Assembly (NCBI GenBank): GCA_035048495.1
Contig: CM068553.1
Coordinates: forward strand, 22,693,190 to 22,757,189
From: Euptelea pleiosperma
Taxonomy: Eukaryota > Streptophyta > Magnoliopsida > Ranunculales > Eupteleaceae
Direction of reading: 5' to 3'
Length of the DNA: 64,000 bases
Within the stretch, counting starts at the first letter, position 1. Each line of letters begins with the position of its first letter. This document shows, in pieces, positions 47,291 through 58,394 of the stretch. The notes beneath the pieces were generated by a model. It made no database searches. It saw only the letters and a program-made list of their open reading frames with translations, and was not told where the DNA came from. Position numbers and translations under genes: made by a program.

Positions 47291-47292
47291 AT

Positions 47293-48655
47293 TGAAATTT
47301 CACCGGTCCGTTCTCTTTAACTCAATATACCTAGAAGGGGGGTTGATTAGGTATTTAAAATTATTTATACCTACATGGTTTTACTGGACGATGGTAAGGG
47401 AATAAAATTATATGCATTAGTTGTTTGATAAAAGATTATCACAACCGATTAAAATCGAATATACCTCCGTGGTATATTTTCTTTTCGTCGTTTGATCTAA
47501 TCAGAATAGATTGCGGAATATAAACAAACAATTACACTAGACAAGAGATTTTTACGTGGAAACCTTAGCCAAGGAAAAACCACGGGACCACGTCCAGACG
47601 GAAAGTATCACTAATTGAAAAGTTAAACGAAACAAAGGTTACCTACGTAACACCGTTGCAAATACAACTTTCATCCTTAGCCAAGGCCTACTGTCGATGC
47701 ATCCACGTCCTCTGAATCAACGCTACGAATCCACGCGTGCCCTTCCAGTCAAGAAGCCTTGTCCGCTTGTTCAGTTTGGTACACCCCAAACCTACCGTCG
47801 ATTAGCTCCTCCGATCTTAATTCTCAACACTCCCGCCTTTGCAGAAGGTGAAGGATTCAATACACCCTAAACCCTAAGTTGCTCAAATGATGTTGAGTCA
47901 CACTGATATACTCAGGCTACTAGGTCGAATATAGAAGTGGAAGACCTAAACTGAGGAAAGGATCAAGCTCTTGGCTTTGATCAAGAAGAGAACAAGCTCA
48001 CAAGATGTGAATGAAAAACAAGCATCTTGCTCTTTGAATGGACACTCTAATAAATATAACATTTTCTTCTCTCTCTTGAAGATTGAGTCACTCTGTGTCT
48101 CTGTGTGTGTTTAGAGAAGGCATAGAAGGGTTGTATTTATAGAATTCCAAGACCCTGAGTTGTGAAGAACGTGGGATAATGGAACCATGAATTTTGGATC
48201 TGAGAATGACCAATTCTGTGCATGGTCCAATTGATTGTACACTAGGTCCAATCGATTGGGCCATGTCCAATCGATTGGGCTCAATAAGATTTCAGTTCTG
48301 AAGGCACCAATCGATTACACAGGGTTCTCCAATCGATTGGGCCATGTCCAATCGATTGGGCTCAATAAGATTTCAGTTCTGAAGGCACCAATCGATTACA
48401 CAGGGTTCTCCAATCGATTTGACTCAAATAACTTTCTGTACCAAAGGCTCCAATCGATTTCACAGAGTCTCCAATCGATTTGACTCAGATAAGTTTATGT
48501 CTCGAAGACTCCAATCGATTTCACAGAGTCTCCAATCGATTTGACTCAGATAAGTTTATGTCCCAAAAACTCCAATCGATTTCACAGAGTCTCCAATCGA
48601 TTTGACTCAGATAAGTTTATGCCTCGTAGCTTCCAATCGATTACACAGAGTCTTC
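47293..48655 (-). mobile_element. Copia right (5') LTR, segment 1
   Basis: Holds the empty sites for the CACTA (48021) and for solo LTR D (48431). It is interrupted at 48656 by solo LTR E after TCTTC. Confidence 0.85.
48225..48655. repeat. ATCGATT repeat array in the copia LTR
   Basis: More than fifteen copies of CCAATCGATT, several as the full palindrome CCAATCGATTGG. They lie in two larger tandem units: an 82-bp unit twice (starting about 48252 and 48334) and a unit of about 55 bp four times from about 48448. The left LTR has fewer units. The position upstream in the LTR suggests an enhancer-like array. Confidence 0.8.
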
Positions 48656-49695
48656 TGATATTCGCTCAAAAGTGCTTATTTTAAGCAATTATCCTTTTAG
48701 CGTTATTGCATTCTCCTACGTAAAATACTCTATTTACCTACTTTTCTACGTAAGAGTCTCTTCTGTTGCGTAGAACACACTTTTCTGGACGAAATGGTAT
48801 ATTTGCATGCATTAAACACATTTTTGGAAGTCTAAATATTAAGCCGTTCTGATAAAGTCTCATTACGCACTTCTTCTGTCGCAGGAAACCCCGATGGGAC
48901 GATTCTCGAGACTTGTGGGCCCAAATTGATCATGAAAGCCCATTATCAAAGCTTAAAGAGCCCACATGATATGACTAGAAGATATGGGCCAAATATGGGC
49001 TGAATAAGAGGACCAAAAAGCCGGCCCAAAGAACGAAGAGAGCGGGAGAGCCAATGACCAAGTGACGGACCAAAGCGTTTAAAGCCGCATGAATCGACAA
49101 TGAATGATGGTCTGCTCTACTGGTGAAGAGTGAGAAGCGACACAGTAAAAACCAGGGTTCCAGACCCTCTACCAATGCTTTTCTCTCCATTTTTTCTCTC
49201 ATCTCCCCTAATTCTCTCTCCTAGCTCTAATCAACTCTCTCTCCTTAACCTATCACCATCATCCATCAAATCCACCGTTCGATCGCCATCCGATCTACCA
49301 TCCGACCATCCGATTATTCATCCCTAACATCTGATCAATCAGTCGATCATCCGATCTATCTAGTGAGCTCCCTATCTCATCATCCAACAACTTACGTTCA
49401 TCGGAGGATCCTCGTCATTTAGCCCCGATTCAAAACCCTGGAAGCACGTTTGAAAAGACAGGGCTTTTGAGAAAAAAAAAATGCATTTTTCACGTGGTGA
49501 CCAAACGCACCTTAAAAAATGACAAATTTTCAAAATAGAAACCGTGAGTTTCTAAGGGAGAAACCCACGGTTTCTCTCTTTAAAAAAGGTTCCCTTGGAA
49601 ACCCTAGAGGTTGGTTCCCTCCCCCTTTTTAAAAAAAAAACCAATCTTCCGGCTCCTCTTCCTTCTTCCTCACCTCCTCCGGTGAGCCAACTCCG

Positions 49696-49730
<35 letters not shown>

Positions 49731-49978
49731 TAGCGCCCTCCTCTTCTTCTTCCTCTTCTTCTTTTTCTTTTTTTTTCTTCTTCTTCTCCTTGGCCTGCAA
49801 CTCCAAGTAGCTGGCTGCAAATCACGTCCCACTTCCATGCTGCCCCACGGTTTGGAGCACCACAACCAGCGTCACCAACCTCCATGAACGCCGGCGAGTC
49901 TGGTTCATCACTTGAACGGACAGCAATCAGAAAACGGTAAGCTCCTCTTCTTTTTCTTCTCTTCCTTCTCCTTCTTCT

Positions 49979-50009
<31 letters not shown>

Positions 50010-51217
50010 TCTCCGTTTCACTCGTTTGCACACCGGAGTTACAGAACTCCGGTCATCTTCCTCCTCCCTTCTTCACTCCAGAGTTGCAAAACTGCAACTC
50101 CGGTCGCTCACGATCTCTCCACCGTTGCTGCCGCCATACACAAGCACGCCTCCTCCTTCTGCCCGTTTTCTTCGTCCTCTCCTTCTCGTTCTACAAGGAG
50201 TCCGCTTCCTTCCTCCGACGGACTGGTTCAACTCCACCAGTCCGTCCATTTCGGCCATTTGAAACCTGCAACCAACTCCCTGTTTCCTAACTTAACCCCT
50301 TGCCAATCAGTTGCAGGCCATTTGCCTTCCACCTCCACGTCCATACCAGCTCACTTCCCTGGATTGCACCACCGCCTGCTGCCCTCCTCTCTTTCTAACG
50401 GTTGCTGGAGTTGCTTGCAACTCTAGTCCGTTATTTTGCTGTGCGCACCTCAGGCCTCTTATGCACACCATGCTCCTTCATGCACCACCACCGACCGTGC
50501 TCACCTCCACGGCATGAGTCGAGTTCTCTTGCTGGAATGGTTCATTACCCCACCTACATCATCGATTCTCCATCACCATAACGACCGGCCAGCACTATTC
50601 TCCACCACCAGGATCATTACGTGCTGGCCGGACCACTCATTGGGTTCATTCTCTCCGGCCAACCCACCCACTCCCGATAAGTCAATAACGAATGGTGAGT
50701 CTTTATCCTTTTTCTCTCTCTAGAACCCTAGTTTTTTTTGTCGAGTTTTTCACTTTCTCTCTCTAGTTCTCTCTTTCTCTCTGCAATTTTCTTTCTCTCT
50801 CTAGACCTCTCTCTAGGATTAGATTTCTCTCTTCTTCTACTACTTTCTCTCTCTCCTATTTAACATTTTTTTTTAACTTTCTCTCTCTAGTTTCTCTCTC
50901 TCAAAACCCCTTTCTCTCTCTACATCCCTCTCTTATTAAAATGCTTTCTAGTTTAGTTATTTTGTTAAATTTTTGCTGTAAAAGACAATTTTGATTGAAT
51001 GAAGTTGATTTGAATAAAATTATGTCCCATTCTCTACAAATTTCCCGTCATTTTATGTCATTATTGCGCTAATCAGACTAATCCCGAGTGCGGATCGACA
51101 TCCGACACGAGCCACTATGCAAAAGTTCATATTTTACAGGTTAAAAGTCTCGGATAATTATAAATATTGTTGAAGTTAGGGTTTCTGATCCAACGACGCG
51201 GAAATATCCTACTTTCA
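48656..51217 (+). mobile_element. Solo LTR E
   Basis: A 2,562-bp LTR with TGATATTCGC and CCTACTTTCA ends, flanked by TCTTC (48651-48655 and 51218-51222). Inverted-repeat motifs at 50033-50052, 50078-50103 and 50405-50426. Donor AATG|GTGAGT at 50695-50700, followed by a run of TCTCTCTCTAG words (50712-50935). Confidence 0.88.
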
Positions 51218-51222
51218 TCTTC

Positions 51223-51605
51223 TATGTCTAATCGATTGGGGATAAGTGTCCAATGGATTGGACTATCCCATTAGTCAATTTTATTGACTTAGACTCGGGT
51301 CAGTCCAATGACTAAGTTTGACCATTATATTTTATTCATTTTAACCAACTCTTATGGCCACTAAGTCACTTACCTTCCTAATCGAGCGTACACGATCGTT
51401 AACTGACAAATCGACAGTTACTCAGATAACTCCTGTCATCAACCGTCTAATTCTTGTTGTCTCTGTCTTTTAGTCTTCACGTAGTTGGCGAAGTATGCGT
51501 ACCACAACATCTCCACACTATATTAGTACTCGTAGGAACGGTTACAAGAATGTTTTTATGTCAAACGGAATCTTTGCCCAATTGAATATGAAAATATTCC
51601 TTACA
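51223..51605 (-). mobile_element. Copia right LTR, segment 2
   Basis: Continues from CTATGTCTAATCGATTGGGG to the LTR end TATTCCTTACA and matches 43925-44308 of the left LTR. Confidence 0.85.
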
Positions 51606-51741
51606 CAAGTCGACAAAACGTTCATCAGAACCAGTCGGCCAAATCTTTATTAGCACAAGTTGACCACTCGATTATGTTGGTAGGGACACGTGTTGTCATT
51701 ACAAGAATCTATGTGTACTGGTCAAAAAATACCCCTTACTA
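51606..51741 (-). mobile_element. Tat 3' LTR, U3 start
   Basis: The minus strand starts TAGTAAGGGGTATTTTTTGA right after a purine tract; the expected TG has become TA if the border is right. The segment holds the rest of the split minisatellite and the second CAAGT copy (51606-51610). Confidence 0.5.
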
Positions 51742-51761
51742 TTGCCCCCTCTCGGGGTTTG
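51742..51761 (-). other. Tat polypurine tract
   Basis: The minus strand reads AACCCCGAGAGGGGGCAA next to the U3 start. A purine run at this place primes plus-strand synthesis in LTR elements. Confidence 0.55.
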
Positions 51762-51984
51762 TGTTATGTCCGATTGTGAGCCGACTACACGAATCCCGAG
51801 AAGGTCGTCTACGTGTCCTGATCTCCTTTCGCTGGCGTTCCTTATTTTGATGATGTCTCTTTGATTTGACGTAGCATTAAATGTTGGCACCACGTGTCAT
51901 CTTTGCATTAGCTCGTACAGACGATTCTGCAAACGTCGCCTCGATATCCGCATGTGTGGTCGGAAAGCATGATTACCCACATAG

Positions 51985-51992
51985 TATAAATA
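51985..51992 (+). promoter_or_regulatory. TATA box of the Tat antisense ORF
   Basis: TATAAATA about 215 bases upstream of the ATG at 52208, on the strand opposite to the Tat pol genes. It would drive the antisense ORF from the 3' end of the element. Confidence 0.55.
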
Positions 51993-52207
51993 GGTTTCTC
52001 CTGTTCATTTCTAACTTCCATCTATTGTAAATTCTTCTGGCATTTTTAATTTCTTCTTGATCTTGGCATACTCGGGTTTTCGGCTACCATACTCTGCTTT
52101 CTCGACTGCCATACTTGAACAACTGGACTCCATTATCTTTTCAGTCGGATATCTTATTTTTTGAGGTACGTACTTTATTTTTCAACTTAGTAAATTTAAT
52201 TATAACC

Positions 52208-55200
52208 ATGTCATCCTCCCCCGCCTCTTCTCATTCTGAGAGCCAGTCTCTACTGGACTCCGACGTGGAGTCTTAGAGTTGTCCCGACTTGGACATAGTC
52301 AGGGATAGCTATAAAATTCTAGGGGATATAACTCTCCGTTATGTCCCTTCTTGTACTCGTTATTCTCACTATATGGTGGTTGATATTCGCTCAAAAGTGC
52401 TTATTTTAAGCAATTATCCTTTTAGCGTTATTGCATTCTCCTACGTAAAATACTCTATTTACCTACTTTTCTACGTAAGAGTCTCTTCTGTTGCGTAGAA
52501 CACACTTTTCTGGACGAAATGGTATATTTGCATGCATTAAACACATTTTCGGAAGTCTAGACATGAAGTCATTCTGATAGAATCTCATTACGCGCTTTTT
52601 CTGTCGCAGGAAACCCAATTGAACAATTTTTCATGGATTACGGCCTACAACTAACTGCTAGAGTCTGGGACCAAAGCTTAAAGAATTAGCAGGCTAAGAC
52701 AAGAAAATTTGAGCCAAGAAGATCCTAGAGCTAGACCAAGGACCAGGAGGGAGCAGAAAAGATGATAACCAAGATGCAGACCTAGAACCTTAACAAAGCC
52801 GCACTTGAGATCTGTGCAGATTACCAAAACACGGGTCAAGAAAATGGACCATGTTGCTGGGCTACTATGTTGGGCAAAGGTGTTGGGTTAAGACGATCAT
52901 TGTTCAAATACAAGACAAGGGGTGCATATTTAGAAAATGATCTCGGCATTGAAGACATGTTGATTGAAGAGCCAGAAGCAAATGATAGTGGAAATACCTA
53001 GAGATTGAATATAACATTGTTGAGACGGACGTAACTTGAAATCACGTGTGATGCATCACACATGAACCGTTTGATCACAACAGAAGGATGGGAGGTTACA
53101 CGAAGCTTAAATGAGCACACCTATGGAAGGTGGATAAGTTAAAAGCCATGACGAGAAGTACTCAAATCCGAGGGCCATGGATCACTAATCAAGTTATGAG
53201 CAGATCAACATAGAAATGTTGGTATGGGATCGGACGTTGGGCAATTAATATGGGCCATAACAGCGGGCCAAGAAGCGATGGGCCCCACAAATGAATGAAA
53301 GCATGTCATCACACGGTGAAGAGAAACAAGGTGGGGGCAAAATAGTCAAAAAAAAAAAGAAAGAAAGGAGAATAAGAAGAGGAGGGGACCGAACCCTAAA
53401 GGGAGGATATAAATACTATTCACGTTCTCAAAAAGAACTCTCTCTTTCTCGAACTTCCACACCCCATCTCTTGACCTCTCTCCCATTCTCATCTCTCCCA
53501 CACAACCTCTCTAGCCTTCAACTCCTGCTCCTTTTGGTGATCCACTACTACCTGCTCAATGGTGTGCACTGGTGACATCTTCTCCATCATGCCGGTGGTG
53601 TTCCACCTTCTTCACGACCTCACCTAGAAGCAGCAGGCCAGCGCCTCCACCTCTCCTTCACGTTCCACTTCACCAGCAGCAACAGCAACATCTTCAAGGT
53701 TGCAAGCACCCCTGCAACCCCCCTCTCTTTATCTCCTCCACACCGCCCAAACAAAAAAAGAAAAAAAAAAAAAAAAAAAAAAAAAAACAAGACAGCACCG
53801 TTTCTCCTCCCTGGTGCGCCTCCAAAAGGTAAGCCGTCCTCTCCTTTATCTCCTCTCCCTTTCTCTATTCATTCACCTAGCCACCCCTCACACAAAACCA
53901 GAAAAAAAATTAAAAAAAAAAAAAAGTTTTCAAGATCACCGGAGTTGCAGGTTGCAACTCCGGCAACCTCCATTAATTCCGGCCAACTGTTGCTGATCAC
54001 CTACTTCTTCCCCCTCTCGCTAGCACACACCACCGTGCACACCTCCGCCTGCAACCACCTTGTTCAACACCAAGCAACCCAGCATCACAGCCATCCAAAG
54101 GAGGAGATCATCTTCTTCATTTTTTTTATCTTTGACCGGAGTTGCAGGTCTGCAACTCCGGCCATCTCTCGTCCCAAGCGCCTCCACCCCCCCTGCATCT
54201 TCATCTTCTCTCACCGTGCTCCTTATCAAAAGAACCAGAAAAAAAAAAAAAAGAAAAAGAGAGGAAAGAGAGAAGAGAAGAGAAGGAGGGAAGAAACCGT
54301 TAGGTTCCTCCCCTTTGGACTCCATTACCGCCTGTTGTCCACCTCTCCATTCCGCCAGCTGCTCCAGCAGTTTTTACCGCCATCACCACTGGTTTGGGTC
54401 TTCACGAACTGAGCTGCCTGCAAGCCCTCTTCTTTGGCCACACGTCCTCTTCTACCAAGCTGCAATTGTTGTCGGTTCTTCAAGTAGTGCCGCCCCTCAT
54501 ATCCAGGAGGTAACGGAACCAACAAACCGACCTACTTGAGGCGTAGGTCTTCACGTTGCCGCTAGTGCAACCATCCTCCCTCAGCTCTAAAGCTTCACTC
54601 AACGAACGTGCTGCTGGTTTGGATTGTCACCACCGTCCTTGCTGGACTTGCAACGTCTTCCTTTGCACGAACCAGCAGAGTTGCTCCATTCATCTCACCT
54701 CCAGCCACTCAAGAACGTGCTCTCTTTCATCTTATTCTTCTTGATAGTTGCCCCTTGAGCAGTTCTCCATTACTCCTCATCTTCAGGCACCTTAAATTGG
54801 CCAGCTTCGTGGTCGATCATCATGTTTTCATGGCCAAACCCGATCCGTCTTTCAAGGTGAGTCGCACAAGATATTTTCTCTCTCTAGTTAATCTCTCTAG
54901 ATCCTAAATCTCTTTTTCTCTCTTACCATCTCTTCTCTTTTTCTTAATTTTAAATTCTTGTTTTACCCTTAGTTTATGCAATGTAATTTGAATTTCGTTC
55001 AATAAATAAATCTTCAATTTTCCATTATTAAGTTGGCAATTTCTCATTTTCTGTTGTTCATATTAGTTTAATAGTTTCTCTCTCTAAAAGTCAAGAATGA
55101 TATTTTAAAAAATCCACCTCACCATTCTCATCCTTCCATCCATGAGTTTCAGAGCAATTTCTTGATAAAAATCTGTCATTTCATGTCCTTGATTTGCATG

Positions 55201-57413
55201 AACTAATCCCGAGTGCGGATCGACATCCGACACGAGCCACTGTACAACCCTGTGAAATTTTGCAGGATTTGAGTGAAAATCTCGGATAATATACAAATGT
55301 GTTGGACTTAGGGTTTCCGTAACCAACGACGCGGAAAAAACCTTACTTTCAAATGGCGCCCCAAACACCATCTGCATCATAGTCGGCTAGCTTGAAGTCG
55401 GCCTTCCTCTCCCTCTTACCCCATTTGCCCGCGAACTCTTAAATTTCTATAGATTAGCCCCTGGTTAGATCTCCAGCAATTTTTGGTGTGTTCTTTGTTC
55501 CTTCAATCATATCCGAACATACAAGGGCCAAGGAATCACCCTAGACGATGTCCATCATCAGCACTATATCAAGGTGGTCCCGAATACCAAACGGGCCAAT
55601 TTTGAGACCTGCGGGTCTCCGTTATATTTCTTTTGGCCACTCGTCCGGGGATAGTCCCCATTCTAGAAGCCATTCAAGATAGTGATAAAGGATGGCAACA
55701 TTTTTCTCTTTTCGTTTTGGGCGCATGGGAAAGAGACCTGACGACTATGGGCCCCCCACTTGCCAATAGGAACTTTAGGGCACGAGGTACTCGCAGGACC
55801 TCTCTTCTGTCTTTCCGAGTGTAGATTTATAACTAATTGATTCTTGCCTTCTTACAGTGCATACCAATAGTTCTTTTCGGGGACTTCCTAAAGCAATCCT
55901 CCTCCTTTGCATCGCTCTTCGGACGTTTCTGTCCGATGTATATCGACGCCTCGTTAGTCTTGATGAGTGGGGCTACTACTTTGAAGCTGAGCTGCCTTCG
56001 GCAAAAGAGCTCTTGGAGCGTGTGCCCGACTCCGAACTGACCGTTCGACTTCTAACTAAAGCCGAGAAGATGCAATTTCTACTAGAGGCTCAAGCCCTGG
56101 AGGCGGAAGGATGAGTACAACTGTCTCAAGAAGCGGATATATTCTCCAGTCCCCCAAGCTTCTCCTTAGGCTGACTACTCGCCGGGGTATTTCGGTACTC
56201 CGGTTGATTCTCGTGGCCCCAAAGACGTAACCAAGGTACATCCATCTCAAAATATTATTGCTGTAGCTTTAGACTCGGATACTGTCTCATCTTCTTCACC
56301 CAACTCACCTCATCGTCCATCTTACCGTCCATTACCAGCTGAGTATTCTTACTTGGTGAGTCTCTCGGTTATTTTTACCAAAACAATCCTGTTGCTGAGC
56401 CCCTTCTTTTGGAGCAATACTCCCAGGATCTTCTTCATGCCCAACAAATGGCCAAGTTAAACATTGCTAGCCCGATTGCTTCCGCCTCCCCTCCATACGA
56501 GAAGGGTTCCGGGTCTCAGAAGCGCAAAGGCGATGCACTCTCCTAAGAGCATTCGAAGCACCCCAAGGATGTCAGTGTTTCTGGGGGGTCTACTAGACCA
56601 GAGTCGGCCCTTGTTGTCTCCTTAGCCGCTTCGACTGCCCGCCTCACCAAAGGAGACAAAGGCAAGTCCATTGGTTCATCTGCTCTGCCGAAGGACCATT
56701 AGAGGGTCCCTAATATGGGTGTTGTCATTCGTCTAGTTGACTCTTGGGTTGACACTCGTTCCACCCAGCCGGTACCTGACTAGCAACCTGTCTACAAATC
56801 AGGAGAGGGCGAACCAATCAAGATTAACCAAAGTGTCATTTTGGATGGGGCCGTTGCTCGGATAATCGGCGACATCAGTCGGATTCCTACTGATGATAAA
56901 ATGTTCAAGAAGGCTTCTCTTGACTTTGTGATCGACAATTACTATCGCAGAATGGCCATGGTAATGTCTCTGAGCATTTCTAGTATTTGTTCTCTTGGGC
57001 TGTTATGAATGTCAATTTCTTCGCTTTAACTTTTCTTTCATTTTTAGTCTCTGAATGCTTTTCCGACGATGTTCACTCGGCTTAGCGACGAAGTTAACCT
57101 GCTGAGGACTAAGAAGACTACCCTCGAGACCGAGCTGGAGGCTCTCAAGGTGAAGGAGAAAGAGATTTTTGCTAAAAATGAGCAAGCATGCAAAGACCTT
57201 GTTGATGTCACGGCCGAGAAGCATCATCTCTCGGGCATCATTCGGGAGCTCGATAAGAAGGAGTTGACACTCCAAAAGGAGTTTGAAGCGGAGCTAGTGG
57301 CAGAGAAAATCAAGGTCGAAGCCGACCTCAGGACAGAGTTCGAAGCGCAGGCCCACAAGGTTATATTTCAACGGGCCTCGCATTTTGACTCCCTGGACCG
57401 AATTGTCAGCTAA
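52208..57413 (+). pseudogene. Antisense gag-like ORF of the Tat element, broken
   Basis: The start at 52208 reads MSSSPASSHSESQSLLDSD; after one stop, DLDIVRDSYKILGDITLRYV follows. LTR F interrupts at 52381. The frame resumes near 55395 with LPLTPFARELLNFYRLAPG, a stop, then SSNFWCVLCSFNHI and GSPLYFFWPLVRG. This pattern recalls the 'putative gypsy-type transposon' domain (PF04195 type) of plants. An intron-like gap at about 55820-55858 ends TTGCCTTCTTACAG. Then come WGYYFEAELPSAKELLERV (55857-56114) and, further on, a coiled coil (57069-57413: LSDEVNLLRTKKTTLETELE). Stops and frame changes show it is dead. It lies between integrase and 3' LTR in antisense, as the extra ORFs known from some Tat-lineage elements do. 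Confidence 0.6.
52381..55351 (+). mobile_element. LTR F, with primer-site remnant
   Basis: A 2,971-bp family LTR in sense orientation. It is directly followed by AATGGCGCC (55352-55360), the same two-base spacer and primer-site start as in elements A and B, and then by host (Tat) sequence. Left flank GTGGT has no matching right copy. So this is not a clean solo LTR: a 5' LTR with the start of the interior remains and the rest was deleted, perhaps with some host DNA. Inverted-repeat motifs at 53939-53963 and 54136-54161; donor CAAG|GTGAGT at 54857-54862. Its centre is the most diverged of the set. Confidence 0.82.
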
Positions 57414-58394
57414 TGAGCAGATCGAGCAAATCAATCCAACTGCGTAAGACGGTCTGGCGACCCTTGCTAAAGCTGTCGATGCTACGACTCCTTTGCCCAA
57501 TGTGTCCGAGGTCCCTAATCCTAAAATCATTCTAAAAGTCGTATTGATTATTAGTTTCTTAGGTTTTTATCGTGGCCTGTGGCCGCTCAAACCTTTGGCC
57601 CGTGTGGCCGATTAAACAATTATATTTCTCTATGGCCGTGTGGCCAATTGAAAGTTTTATATGTCTATGGACATTCGATTGGCTTTTTATACTTTAATTT
57701 CTATACTTTGGGCTCTTATGTGGCCGTCTTTACGTGAATCCTTTCTATTGATATTATGTCTGCTCGTTGTTATTTATTTCTTTATATAATCTGATACTTC
57801 ATGCTTTAAATTATGTTATGCTTACGTTTATAACTTTCACTGCGTGGTTGATTGCACATAAATGTTTCTTTGTCTTTAGACGTAGTAGCCCTTTACACTT
57901 AAATCTCTGGCCGTGTGGCCAACGTAGCTTTATTTATTGGTTTAAGTTCCTGTGAATGGTCGAAGCCCCGACTGACCCTTTATAGGGCACACATAATTAT
58001 CATTCTGTTAGTTGGGTGTTGGACGCTTATTCTTTGGAAAGCTGAAGCTAGTTCCATTCTTCAGGTGGGTTCATTCGGGTCGAATCCCCGACTGGCCAAT
58101 CTCATCCATTTGAATCACCGAAGTTAGACTTGTTCATTTGGACAGTCGAAGCCAATACCGTTCACTTTGGATGACTGAATCCAATCCCATTTATTTTGGA
58201 TGGCTGAAGCCAGTCCCGTTCATTTGGATGGCCGAAGCCAGTCTTGTTCATTTGGATGGCCGAAGCAAATCCCGTTCATTTGGACAGGCGAAGCTAGTCC
58301 CGTTCATTTGGACGGCCGAAGCCAGTCCCTTTACATATTATTTAGTCGGTCTCTTGATCATCTTTATTGATAAAATTTCTTCAAATTCTATACA
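57414..58394. repeat. Tat spacer with ~31-bp minisatellite
   Basis: Between the antisense ORF and integrase. First come GGCCGTGTGGCC-type words (57570-57660), then at about 58090-58335 seven to eight units of the type CCCGTTCATTTGGATGGCCG plus AAGCCAGT. No gene found. The unit differs from the minisatellite in the LTR. Confidence 0.7.

Larger units (their letters stand above)
5740..51605 (-). mobile_element. Ty1/copia retrotransposon (SIRE/Maximus-like), non-autonomous
   Basis: Two LTRs of about 1.64 and 1.75 kb (after subtracting insertions) begin TGAAATTTCA and end TTCCTTACA on the plus strand; the element is transcribed from the minus strand. A primer site matching initiator Met-tRNA in 11 of 12 bases (47279-47290) lies two bases inside the right LTR. 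A purine-rich tract adjoins the left LTR. The internal part is only about 3 kb (44309-47292) and holds a broken gag; no protease, integrase or reverse transcriptase was found. The long LTRs and the gag type suggest the SIRE/Maximus group. The left LTR is split by a CACTA transposon and solo LTR D, the right LTR by solo LTR E. Confidence 0.85.

Noticed and set aside
48225..48655. CRISPR-like array of direct repeats
   Set aside because: The ATCGATT repeats have no unique spacers of constant length and lie within a plant retrotransposon LTR.
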